A stretch of 33,502 nucleotides of DNA, from positions 227,531 to 261,032 of the forward strand of contig MU657193.1 in assembly GCA_026770575.1 (NCBI GenBank), read 5' to 3'. The position numbers and the translations under genes were made by a program. The stretch is from Pelagophyceae sp. CCMP2097 (taxonomy: Eukaryota > Sar > Pelagophyceae). The notes beneath the pieces are model-generated. The model ran no database searches, was not told where the DNA came from, and saw nothing but the letters and a program-made list of their open reading frames with translations. Shown piece by piece: positions 1 through 9,646 of this stretch; within the stretch, counting starts at the first letter, position 1; every line of letters begins with the position of its first letter.

Positions 1-2
1 TC

Positions 3-483
3 ACTACAGTGCGAATGTGAGAGTAAGATAATGGATTTTATCTAAAGGCAAAGGCGGTCTCTGCCGCCAGTCGCTTATTTTTTAAGAAGGCGAAAGGCGC
101 TGGCGGGTCGACTTTTCGTCATCGTCGACCTCCGGGACAAACCGTAGCCCCGCACCCCCCGGCTGCCGCCGCTGCTACCCGACGCATATGCGATAAACCA
201 CGCTTACGGTCCCTTCTGTGGTCACCCCTTGATGCACGGTGCAGCGAAAGCGTCGTCCACGTGAAAATCTTCGCTAAACCCCGAGATTCAGCGACTTTTT
301 TACCAGCTGCGACGAAGCCCATGGACGGCCGAGGACAGCCCCCAAGGCCGATTATCTTATATTTTAAGAAGGCAAAGGCGACAGGCACTGTCGATTCGCT
401 TAAGTTTTAAGAAGAAAAAAGGCAACGGGTTGCCTTTGGCCATTAGGAATCCTATTATCTTACTCTCACATTCGCACTGTAGT
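3..483. mobile_element. MITE-like non-autonomous DNA element with 30-bp terminal inverted repeats
   Basis: Positions 3-32 and 454-483 are perfect inverted repeats of 30 bp (left end begins ACTACAGTGCG). Similarity continues inward (GGATT) after a one-base gap. The ends are compatible with a TA target duplication: TA at 5-6 and at 481-480 in mirror position, followed by CAGTGCG at each end. The interior has no supported coding sequence but carries three direct copies of TTTTAAGAAG at 80, 362 and 405. Size, long inverted ends and lack of a transposase fit a MITE mobilised in trans. The TA target would suit a Tc1/mariner-like element, but the superfamily is not established. The window starts at the left end, so the outer flank is nearly absent. 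Confidence 0.7.
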
Positions 484-485
484 AT

Positions 486-763
486 ACTGCTAGCTGCTAG
501 CTACTCGAGCGGACCAGACATCCCAACACTCGAGAGGGGAGCCCTGTGCACAGCGAAAGAGGCCTCGGGAGGAGCGGCCGGGCTGCTTGAGCCCGTTTGA
601 AGTCGTTGCCAGCATCTTTACTCGAGAGAGGGAGCGCGCGGCGGGAGATCCTGTCCATTTCGAGTCGAGACGGGGCTTCGGGCTCGAGTCTCGCGCAGAG
701 ATTGCGGGAGTACCTCCGCGAACGACGGCGAAGAGCACGGCGACGAGGGCTAGCGTCCTTGAG
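486..763. other. Intergenic gap between the MITE and the 3' end of the kinase gene
   Basis: A short duplication of GCTAGCT lies next to the element (about 489-503). Open frames here are fragmentary, and none shows a domain or natural composition. It probably includes the 3' UTR of the minus-strand kinase. Confidence 0.4.
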
Positions 764-2936
764 TCAGCGCGAGCCTGCGATGGACTCGTCACGGAGACGC
801 GGGGTGATCGATGGACGCTTCCGTCTCGCCGACGGCGGAGGGGACGCCGGCCCTCGCGCTCTCGCGCGCGCGACGGCGAGCGCTGCCGCGACGGAAGCTT
901 GTTGCGGCTGCATCCCCGCCTGCGCGGCCCGCCGTTTCGCTTTGGGGCGGAGTTGGCGTGGCGCGGTGCGGCTCACTACAGAGAGGCCGAAGCTGGCGGC
1001 TTGGAAGGCGGCGAGGTTGAAGTTCGCGGCGCCCTGGGCGAGGAGGATGGACGGGAGCGGCTGCGAGGAGAAGCCGGTGCCCATGAACGCGGGCACCGCG
1101 GGCACCGAGTCTGTCAGCTTGGCGAGCTGGAGCAGCGGCTGCAGGTCGCCGGGCTGCAGCGGCTCGGGCCCGGGCTTCATGGAGAACCAGCGGTCGCGCT
1201 TCGCCTCGTTTGAGGAGACGCGGCGCTCGGGGCAGCACTCGAGGAGCCTGGTGAGGAGCGAAAACCCGGTGTTGGAGAGCGACGTAGTCATGTGCGCGTG
1301 CGGCGTGACGAGCGAGAGGGCGGTGAGCGGGAGGTGGTTGCCGTCAAAGCCCGTGGCGGGGAAGCGGCGTCGAAGCAGCTCGGAGCCGCCGTGGCCGTGC
1401 TTGAGCTTGAACGCGGCGATCTGGACGTCGCCCGGGTTCTCGAAGCGGAAGCCTCGCGCGCGCGCCAGGTGCGGGTAGAGGGGCCACTCTTCCGCCGTTG
1501 GCTCGCCGAGGAGCGTGAAGACCTGCCTCAGCTGGTCCGGCTCGTCCTTGCCGGCGAAGAGGACGACCCTGGAGAGGAGCTCACCCATGATGCAGCCGGC
1601 GGACCAGACGTCGACGCCGCGGCCGTAGTCGCGCACGCCGAGCAGGACCTCAGGCGGCCGATAGTGGCCCGAGATGACGTTTGGCGTGTGCGTGCCGTAG
1701 GCGCCGTCCTTGCCGCGGCCTCGAGACGCGGCCGCGTCGCCCTCGAGCGCCGCCTCGCGCCGCCGCTTCGCCGCGGGCTCGTCGGATTCGTCGCTCGCGG
1801 CGTCGCGCTTGGCGGCGGTGTCGCCGTAGAGCGTCGTGCTGAAGCCGCCAAAGTTTTCCGCCTCGCCCGAGTACTGGACGTCGTCCAACTCGTCGCCGCA
1901 GCAGACTCGCCTGGCGAGGCCAAAGTCGCAGAGGCGCAGGACGCCGGCGTCGTCGACGAGCACGTTCGGCGTCTTCAGGTCGCGGTGCATGACCCAGACG
2001 GAGTGGAGCGCGGCCAGCGCGCGCAGGAGCTGGAGCATGAGGTGCTTGACGTGCGCCTCGGCAAAGGGTCGCCTGCGCGCGCCCTTGACCAGCGTGGTCA
2101 GCTCGTGGCCCGCAGGCTCCATGACCAAATGCCACTCGGCCGGCGAGTCGCCGTCGCCGCAGGCCACGGCGTGCATGCGCACGATGTTTGCGTGGCGCAC
2201 GCTGCTCAGCAGCGTAATCTCGCGCAAAGCCTCGAGGGGGAAGCCCTCCTTCTCAAAGTCGAAGCGCAACTGCTTCACCGCGACGACGGCGGGCTGGTCC
2301 GCCGCGCGCTTCGAGGCCGCGCCTCGGCGCAGCCGCGCCGTCGAGACGACGCCGAACTGGCCCTTGCCAATCTCGGCAAACGTGTCGTAGTCTGCATACG
2401 CCTGGACGAAGAGCGTCGGCCGCTCCACCTCGTCGTCGCCGGCCATGGGCGTGCCCTCGACCTCGAGCTCCACCTTCTTCGTCGTGCCCATGTCAATCGC
2501 CCTCGCAGACCGCGGCTGCCAGACGCGCGTCGGGCCAGACGCAGAGTACGCGTCCACCACCACCGCCGGCGACGAAGACGGCGGCGACGTCGAGCCTACG
2601 CCGCCGCTCCGCGCGTCCCTCTGCGTAGCCTCGACGCACCCGCCGCCGCCTCGGAGCCGCGGCCGCGGCCGTCCATGCCGCGGCCGCGGCCGGCCCCGCG
2701 CCCCCGGTCGCCGGCGGCGCCGCGCCCGCGCCCCTCGCCGCCGTCGCCGCGCCCGAAGACGCCCTTGCCGAGGCGGCCAGCAGCCTGCGCGCGCGGATCA
2801 ACACGCAGCCGTCGCCAGCGATTCGACCGCCGCTCGAGTGCAACCCCTCTGCAGCGGCGGCCACTCACGGCGCCGCTTCCTCGGCCCGGCGCGGCCATGC
2901 TGAAGCTCAGCGGCGCGGCGGCCGCCGCCTCGGGCA

Positions 2937-2967
<31 letters not shown>

Positions 2968-3054
2968 AGCCGGCGTCGCATTGAAGTGGCCCTGGGCGGC
3001 GAGGGCGCGCGCCTTTGCGAGCCGCTCGGCCCGCCGGGCCGCGGCCTCGTCCAT
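764..3054 (-). CDS. Cyclin-dependent kinase, CDK10/CDK11-like, with an expanded activation loop
   Basis: Serine/threonine kinase of the CMGC group, expected to pair with a cyclin and act in transcription or RNA-processing control. The large exon 764-2620 holds the whole catalytic domain. The model adds exon 3054-2869 (starting MDEAAARRAE, proline-rich) across a 248-bp intron with donor GTGAGT and acceptor GCAG, phase 0, giving 680 residues. If that exon is wrong, the first ATG of the large exon is at 2491. In the 680-residue model: glycine loop GKGQFG 147-152, lysine of VAVK 178, cyclin-binding helix PLEALREI 190-197 (the PITSLRE position), HRDLKTPN 274-281, DFG 294-296. The usual APE is PPE (384-386). 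About 70 extra residues, acidic and with a K-R-R-R cluster, sit between DFGLAR and the THTPNV part of the T-loop. The C-terminal tail is basic and Ala/Arg-rich. The gene is divergent from the phosphorylase. Confidence 0.85.
2938..2967. repeat. GGC/GCC trinucleotide run encoding polyproline
   Basis: An uninterrupted GGC run on the plus strand codes for ten prolines in the proposed first exon of the minus-strand kinase. It is a candidate length-variable microsatellite. Confidence 0.7.
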
Positions 3055-3417
3055 CGCCGCTCGGGACCCCGACGACGGCCGAGTCACCGTGACACAGTCT
3101 CGGCCCGATAAATCGCTAATTGGCCCTCGCAAGACGACCGTCGAAATGCCGCGGCTTGGTTCGACGCGAGCGGCAGCGGCACTCTGTCGCGGACGCCCCG
3201 ACGGCCCCTGAGCCGCGCATCGACGATGAAATTAAATCGCGGCCCCCTGGCCGCCGCGACGCGTTGCACCGCCGGATTCGGACATCTCCGGCGGCGTCTT
3301 CGCAGAGGCGACGCCGGTTCTGCATCCGTCGTCGACAAGGCCATATCTTCGCTACATTTTCAAAATTTCGGAGTGACGCATAGCTAGTTGGACGACGCGC
3401 CGACGCTTCAAGTTCGC
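3055..3417. promoter_or_regulatory. Divergent intergenic region between kinase and phosphorylase
   Basis: 363 bp separate the proposed start codons of two divergent genes, so both promoters and 5' UTRs should lie here. GC content drops locally (AATTAAAT near 3228-3236, ACATTTTCAAAATTTCGG near 3353-3370). I see no clear TATA box or known site. Confidence 0.45.
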
Positions 3418-6400
3418 ATGGGGCCGCACGTCGAGCTGCCCTCGCTGGGCCGCGGGCGCGACGCCTACGCCATCATCCGCGAGTCGCAGTCGGACGGCGC
3501 CGACGCCGAGGCCGGGCCGGCGACGCCGGCGCCGACTTCGGTGCGATGGAAGGTGACCTACGCCGGCGCGGTAATGGTCGTCGCGCTCATCGGCGCCTTT
3601 GGCTTCGCGGGTCCGAAATGCCGGCGTCCAACGCGAAAGGAGTCGGCACGCCCCATTCGAAGGCCGCGCTGCCGCGCCCCGGCGCCCCGCGGGTCGACCG
3701 TCACCCGTGCACGGTGGCGCGAGGGGGAGGGTGGTCGACCGTCGCCCGTGCACGTTTGCGGACCGAGCCGCGAGGGGATTGGCGAGGGCTTTTCGACGAG
3801 TCCCTTTGGGCCGCGGAGGGCGCACGCGCGCCCCTAGGCGTCTCGCGCGGCGAGGCAAAGGCCGTGCTACTCGGCAAGCCGACGCCCCAGGGCGCCGTCA
3901 CGGCGGGCCTGTCGGAGAACTTTGACGCCGACGGCCGCTTCATCATGCCGTCGTTTGACACGCACAAGCCGTTTTCGTCGTTTTTGCCGGGCATCGGTGG
4001 GGAGTGGGGCATGCCCATGTGGGCCTTTTACGTCAACCGCGGCCAGGCCATGGCCGCCTTTGGCGTCGCGAACAAGGACAACCCCATGCAGACGTTCGCG
4101 CCGGCGAACGTGGCGTACCAGGCCACGGCCACGACGGGCTTCCGCACGCTTCTCAAGATCAAGCGCGACGGCGCGAAGGAAATCATCGACGCGCAGCCCT
4201 TCTTCGAGCCCGGCGCGGCGCAGCGCGACATGCTCATCGGCATGAATGAGATGGAGATCACCGAGGCCGACAAGGACACGGGCGTCGACACGTCCATCCT
4301 CTACTTCACCGTGCCCGGCGAGGAGTACCCGGCGCTCCTCCGCCGCGTCACGTTCACCAACACGGGCGACACGGCCGTGGAGATGGAAGTCGTCGACGGC
4401 CTGGCCAAGCTGGAGCCGTACGGCGTCACGTCGAGCATGATCGGCGCCATGGGCCGCACGCTCGAGGGCTGGATGAACGTCTACAACTGCCAGGACAAGC
4501 CGGGCGCCTGCCCGCTGCCCTTCTTCCGCCTCAGCGCCTCTACGGCCGACTCGGCCCAGGTGCAGATGATCACGGAGGGCAACTTCGCCCTCGCCTTCTG
4601 GGAGGGCGAGGAGAAGCTCCTGCCCATCATCGTCGACCCCGTCGCCGTCTTCGAGCAGGACACGCGTGGCGCCGCGTCCGAAATTTCGGAAAGAGGGGTC
4701 CGCCGCCGCGTCGTCTCCAAACGGACCGTCTGTTTCGCAGGTCTCTGCGCGTGGCGGCTGGGTTTACGAACATTGCGGACATGATCGCGCGGTCGGAGAT
4801 GAAGGCTTCCAAGACGCCGTGCGCCTTTTCGGCGTCTAAGATTTCCATCGCGCCGGGCTCGTCCAAGACGCTCGTCTCGCTCTACGGCCACGCGTCGTCC
4901 ATGGAGCAGCTGACGCGCACCATCGCGCCGTCGGCGCTCGCGCGCGGCTTCGTGCCGGCCAAGTACACTGCCGCGGTGGCGCTGCCGGAGCGGCTCACGG
5001 CGGCCGTGCACTCGTCCACGGCCAACCCGCTCTTCGACGGCTTCTCCCGGCAGATGATGCTCGACAACCTGCTTCGCGGCGGCTACCCCGAGTTCCTCGG
5101 CGACGCGAACAACCCCAAGGTGTACCACACGTTTTCGCGCATCCACGGCGATCTCGAGCGCGACTACAACAACTTCCAAATCGACGCTTCGTACTTCTCC
5201 CAGGGCTCGGGCAACTACCGCGACGTGAACCAGAACCGGCGCGTCGACGTCCTGCTCTTCCCGCAAGTGCGCGACTTTAACATTCGCCAATTTTTGACGT
5301 TGAAGCAGGCCGACGGCTACAACCCCCTTACTGTCGCCACCGCCTCGTTCGTCATCGACGGCGGCGAGGCGCGCGCCGCCGCCGTGGCCCGCGAGACGAC
5401 GACGTGCGCCGCCTCTGCAGACTTGCTCGAAGGCATTTTGCGGCGGCCGTTCCGCCCCGGCCAGGTCTTCACCGACGTGGCCAAGCTGGGCATCAACCTG
5501 ACGCTGCCGTCGGCCGACTTTTTGAACGTCGTCACGGCGGCGGCGTCGCAGGTCTTCCAGGCGAATTACACGCACGAGGGCTTTTGGGCGGACCACTGGA
5601 CTTATGATTTGGACCAAATCGAATCCTTTGAAGTCATCTACCCCGACGACGTCGAGCGCGCCATGTGGGACGCCGAGGAGCTGCCCTTCTTCATGTCGAG
5701 CGGCACGGTGCAGCCGCGCGACTTCAAGTACGTGGAGGTGACCAAGGGCAAGGTGCGCCAGTACAACTCCGTCTTCGACGACCCGCACAAGGCCAACCAG
5801 CTCAACGACCGCATCACGCACGCCGACGGCTCGTTCGAGCTCGCCACGTCCGACGACTCGGGCCTGATGGACGACGCGCACACGTACGTCTACACCGTGT
5901 CGCCCATCTCCAAGCTGCTGCTGCTCTGCGTGACCAAGTTCGCTTTGCTCGACCCGTCGGGCATGGGCATCGAGATGGACGCCAACAAGCCGGGCTGGAA
6001 CGACGCCATGAACGGCCTGCCCGCCCTGTTGGGCTCGGGCATGCCCGAGACGTGCGAGGTGCTGCGCGTCGTGCGTTGGATCTTGAAGACGGTCAAGGTG
6101 GTCCAGCGCCCGATCGCCGTGCCCGCCGAGCTGGCCACGCTCGTGGCCACCGTCTCCGCATCTCTGTCGGTGCCGACGCTGACGGACTTTCAGTACTGGG
6201 ACGGCGTGGCGGACGCGCGCGAAAAGTACCGCGAGGCCGTCCGACTCTTCTTCTCCGGCCAAGAGGTCTCGCTCGATGCGACGGTCGTCATCGCCTTCCT
6301 CGAGCAGGTCGAGACGAAGCTCGAGGCGGCCATCGCCAAGTCCATCGCGCTGTACTCGCCTGACGGCGTGACGATGCCGACGTACTTTGCCCACGAGGTG

Positions 6401-7357
6401 ACCGACTACGAGAAGACGGGCTACAAGTCCTTTGTCGGCCAGCCCTTTGTGCACGCCAAGGCGTTCAAGACGCAGGTTTTCCCCATGTTCCTCGAGGGCG
6501 CTGTGCGCCAGCTCAAGACGGTGGCGCCGGGCGACGTGGCCGCGTTCGTGGCCATCCACGACGCGGTGCGCGCGGGGCCGTTGTACGACGCGCCCATCAA
6601 GCAGTACAAGATCTGCGAGTCGCTCAAGGGCCAGCCCTTTGAGATGGGCCGCATGATGGCCTTTACGCCGGGCTGGCTGGAGAACGAGTCCATCTGGCTT
6701 CACATGTCCTTCAAGTACTACCTCGAGCTCTTGCGCGCCGGCCTCTTCGAGCAGTACTGGACCGCCATGGAGACGGGCGCGCCCTACAACATGGACGTCG
6801 AAACGTACGGCCGCTCGCCCCTCGAAGCCGCCTCGTTCATCGTCTCCTCGGCGTACCCGGACAAAAAGTCCTGGGGCGCCGGCTTCCTCGCGCGCCTCAG
6901 CGGCTCCACGGCAGAGTTCCTCAGCATGTGGCTCCTCATCATGGCCGGCCCGCGGCCGTCCAAAGCCCGCGTCCTAAAAGCCGACGAAGCGAGGCAGGGC
7001 GGGGACGCCGCCGTCGAGTCGCGACGACCCATGCCCGATGCCAGCGCCGTGACGCGCCCATTCAGGTTTTTGCTCTCGAGCGCCGGCGACCTCGAGCTGG
7101 CGCTGCGGCCGGCGCTGCCCGCGGAGCTCTTCAAGGCCGACGGCACGGTGACGTTTACCTTCCTCGGCAAGATCGCGGTGACGTACCACAACCCGTCCAA
7201 CATCGACACGTGGACGGCGGTGCCGCGCAAGATTAAGCTCACGCAGGCCGGCGACACGATGCCCGCGTTTACCATCAGCGGCGCCAACGTGCCGGCGCCG
7301 CACGCCGCCGCCGTCCGCGCCATGAAGTACGACGCCATCGACGTCTACTTCGAATAG
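3418..7357 (+). CDS. Membrane-anchored glycoside phosphorylase-like protein (GH94/GH149/GH161 type)
   Basis: Predicted exons 3418-3610, 3838-4663, 4741-6957 and 7066-7357 join in frame to 1175 residues. Residues 46-64 form one hydrophobic segment after a short hydrophilic N-terminus, so a type II membrane anchor is likely. Exon 2 carries the beta-sandwich N-domain (AFYVNRGQ, FGVANKDNPMQTF). Exon 3 carries the alpha/alpha barrel (NPLFDGFSRQMMLDNLL, GFWADHWTYDLDQ, KPGWNDAMNGLP). Asp of WNDAMN (about 761) matches the general-acid position of cellobiose phosphorylases. Such enzymes reversibly phosphorolyse beta-glucosides; in a stramenopile a beta-1,3-glucan (chrysolaminarin) substrate is plausible but inferred. 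Intron 2 (4664-4740) needs a GC donor to give the continuous VFEQDT-SLRVAAGF. Intron 3 (6958-7065) is 108 bp without a stop, so retention would add 36 residues. Intron 1 contains a direct repeat. The exact GH family is uncertain. Confidence 0.8.
3693..3753. repeat. 20-bp direct repeat inside intron 1 of the phosphorylase gene
   Basis: Copies at 3693-3712 and 3734-3753 (GTCGACCGTC followed by A or G, then CCCGTGCAC) differ at one base. Both lie in the predicted intron 3611-3837. Confidence 0.8.
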
Positions 7358-7386
7358 GCGCCGAACACGAGCTCCCGTGAGAGTAT

Positions 7387-7647
7387 TTAACCAAGCTTGT
7401 AACGCAAGACCCGCTCGGTGGGTGCTATCGTCTTCGGAGCAGCATACAATTGTGCGAAACGTGCCAAAGCCGCCACAATCCAAGCCAGGGGCGCGCTCCG
7501 CAAAATCGTCCAGCTCCTGCCTGCTTTAAACATCTTTGTCAGAGTGCTCTCTCGAGGCCGGGGCGTGGTGTAAAGTTCGGCTCGGCGCTTGAGCGGCCTG
7601 TAGTAGGAGGCCGGGTGCCCGAACACTTTGTATCCGAAACTTTTCAT
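7387..7647 (-). CDS. Possible small basic membrane protein (86 residues), unrecognised
   Basis: An ATG-initiated minus-strand frame beginning MKSFGYKVFGHPASYY encodes 86 residues. It is basic, rich in Tyr, Phe and Lys codons unlike the usual Ala/Arg shadows of this genome, and has one hydrophobic stretch (PLAWIVAALARF) near its middle. That layout resembles small mitochondrial inner-membrane subunits, but I do not recognise the family. It would share the intergenic region with the divergent LPMO-like gene (ATG at 7784) and converge with the phosphorylase, its stop lying 30 bp from that gene's stop. It could be chance in a lower-GC stretch. Confidence 0.35.
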   Translation of the reverse strand: MKSFGYKVFGHPASYYRPLKRRAELYTTPRPRESTLTKMFKAGRSWTILRSAPLAWIVAALARFAQLYAAPKTIAPTERVLRYKLG

Positions 7648-7780
7648 TGTTCTACAGACCTCACTCGTTGTTCTACGGTCCACGTCTCGGCACCTCGCCC
7701 CCCCGCCGCGTCGGCCTCAACTCGTTGTTCTACGGTCCTTGACTCGGCGCCTCGCCTCCCCGCCGCCTCGCCCCCCGCCC
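7645..7780. repeat. 57-bp tandem duplication upstream of the LPMO-like gene
   Basis: CTCGTTGTTCTACGGTCC recurs at 7664 and 7721 (period 57), each followed by CTCGG, CCTCGCC and a C-rich run. A third partial copy (CATTGTTCTACAGACCT) starts at 7645. The block ends just before ATG 7784, so it lies in the 5' UTR or promoter. Confidence 0.75.
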
Positions 7781-7783
7781 GTC

Positions 7784-9324
7784 ATGTCGCTGTTCGCGCT
7801 GTGCGCGGCTCTGTGCGCGGCGGCGGCGTTCGGCCACGGCTTCCTGCTGGACCCGCCGTCGCGGACGTACCTTTCCTGGAGCCCGTTCAAGTGGACGTCT
7901 TGCCCGCACTGCGTCGACGCCGACCCCGTCTACTCGCCGGACGGCGTCGAAGCGGACCCGCCCCGCATCTTTCCGGGCGAGCAGCCCTTTGCGGAGCCGG
8001 GCAGCGCGAAGACGCTCGGCGGCACTTCGACGTACGACATTGACGTCGGGCCCGCCGGCGCCTCGACAAAATTCGGCGTCTGCGGGGCCATCGTCGGCAA
8101 CAACGACGTGCTCCTCGACTACAACTACCCTTCCGTGCCGCTGCTCGTCGTCAGTGCTCGACGGCGTCTACGGCGCCGTTTCGAAAACTTACGTCGCGGG
8201 CGACGCCTACGACTTTGAATGGTGCGTGAACGCTGACCACGGCGGCGTGCAAGAAGCAGCGTCCCGGTGACGCGTCGAACCTGCCTGCGGCCAACAAGAA
8301 ACAGTCTGGGGCTCTCCGCGGCGATCGGCCATGCCGCACCAGTCGGAAAAAAGAATCGTGCGATTCGACCGGGCTGCGGGGCCACCGCGAGCCGCCTCGG
8401 GCGCAGGTTCTCCTATCGGCTGTGCCAACCGACAGACCCGTACTTGATCGGCGAGATGGACAAGCTGCTCGGCATCGCTCCCGGCGCCGCGGACATGGCC
8501 GCGCTGGAGGCGTGCTTCCAGGAGGGCACGCTCCCGGGCGAGTCGAGCCTCGACAACTGCGGGTGCGCCCCGGATCTGCTCCTTTCCGCTTGGCTCTCGT
8601 CGACTCGGAGCGCTCTCGTTGCTCGAAGGTTTGGATGGCAAGTACGGGGAGGATTGCGAGGACGGGGCGGACGGGACGACGGCGGCCTGGGGCTGCGCCT
8701 CTGACGGGGCGGCGAGCTCTTTCAAGTACAGCTTCCACTGCCTCGGCAAGGCGAACGACGGGGCCGACTACCACTGCAAGAACACGGGGGACAAGTGCGG
8801 CTCCGGCAACGACCGCGTGGTGCGGCGGCGCCTCCGCATCCCAGCGACGGCGACGCCAACGTGCCACACGATACTCTCCTGGCGCTGGGACTCGCAGCAG
8901 ACGGCAGAGGTCTTCGTCAGCTGCGCCGACGTCGCCATCCGAGGCCGCGGCGCCGGCGCCGGCCGTCTGCGGGACGCCGAGTACCCCGTTCTGCTGCGCC
9001 CCGGACGAGGGGTCGTGCGCCGATTGCGCGAAGCGGGCGAGCTGCCAGGACCAAGAACTCTGCAAGGCGACGAGCAACGCCGGGGGGAACAAAGGGCACT
9101 GCAGCAGCAGCACCACCAGCGCCACGTGGTGCCCGCGAGGCGCGTGGTGCGAGTGCACGCGCGTGGTCCTGAACCGTCGAAGACGCAATCGCGCAAAACC
9201 CCTCAAGTGCCGCGGCCCCGTGCGCCGAGCGAAGTCGCGGGCGAGGACGTTCGGCAGCGCCCGTCGACACCGGCGCCCCTCCTGTCACACCCCTGTCGAT
9301 GGCCCCGCCTGCCGCCTGCCGTAA
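7784..9324 (+). CDS. Secreted LPMO-like protein (AA15-like copper monooxygenase), reading frame disrupted
   Basis: The ATG at 7784 starts a signal peptide (MSLFALCAALCAAAAFG) directly followed by HGFLLDPPSR. An N-terminal His after cleavage is the hallmark of lytic polysaccharide monooxygenases, where it is half of the copper histidine brace. The second His is in NADHGG (8229-8246), followed by FSYRLCQPTDP and later by CHTILSWRWDS...FVSCADVAI, as in AA15-type enzymes. A Cys-rich tail (CCAPDEGSCADCAKRASC) follows in a third frame to the stop near 9324. The segments do not join cleanly. There is a one-base shift at about 8153. The intron after NADHGG (donor near 8247, acceptor 8406) is out of phase. 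Further shifts lie near 8563-8630 and 8940. This could be a pseudogene, a gene with unusual introns, or sequence error. The substrate (chitin, cellulose or other) cannot be told. Confidence 0.6.
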
Positions 9325-9646
9325 AGAGGACTCGAGCGTCCCTGCCGGCGGCCGGCCGGGCCCGCCCGCACTGTTTCTAATTACTGACTATAGCAAGCAG
9401 CGCGGGCATTCGCAAAAGGAAATGAAGGAAGAGGAAGATCGGGGGCGGCGGCGGCGGGCGGGCGTCAGATCACCACCAAGCACCTCATCCGCCAGCCCCA
9501 TCCCCGCGGCCCCCCCTGGCCCACACCCGAGCCTGGGCATCGCCTAATTTCATCGCCTAATTTGGAGAAGGTTTTGAAGAAGGCTGCCAGTGCTAACAGT
9601 GCTGGAGGCCTCTGGTCGGGAAGCGCGGGGCCCCGTCGCAGGATGC
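9325..9646. other. Intergenic region between LPMO-like and double-dioxygenase genes
   Basis: No supported gene. It contains a purine-rich stretch (about 9418-9460) and a 14-bp tandem pair, ATCGCCTAATTTCATCGCCTAATTT, at 9539-9563, about 85 bp before the next ATG. This is probably the 3' UTR of one gene and the promoter of the next. Confidence 0.4.

Noticed and set aside
1292..3211. A 639-codon plus-strand frame over the kinase gene
   Set aside because: It is antisense to kinase motifs and ends in poly-Arg/Pro low complexity, with no domain.
4481..6703. A 740-codon open frame antisense to the phosphorylase
   Set aside because: Same GC-bias shadow: low-complexity His/Arg/Val composition opposite a conserved catalytic domain.
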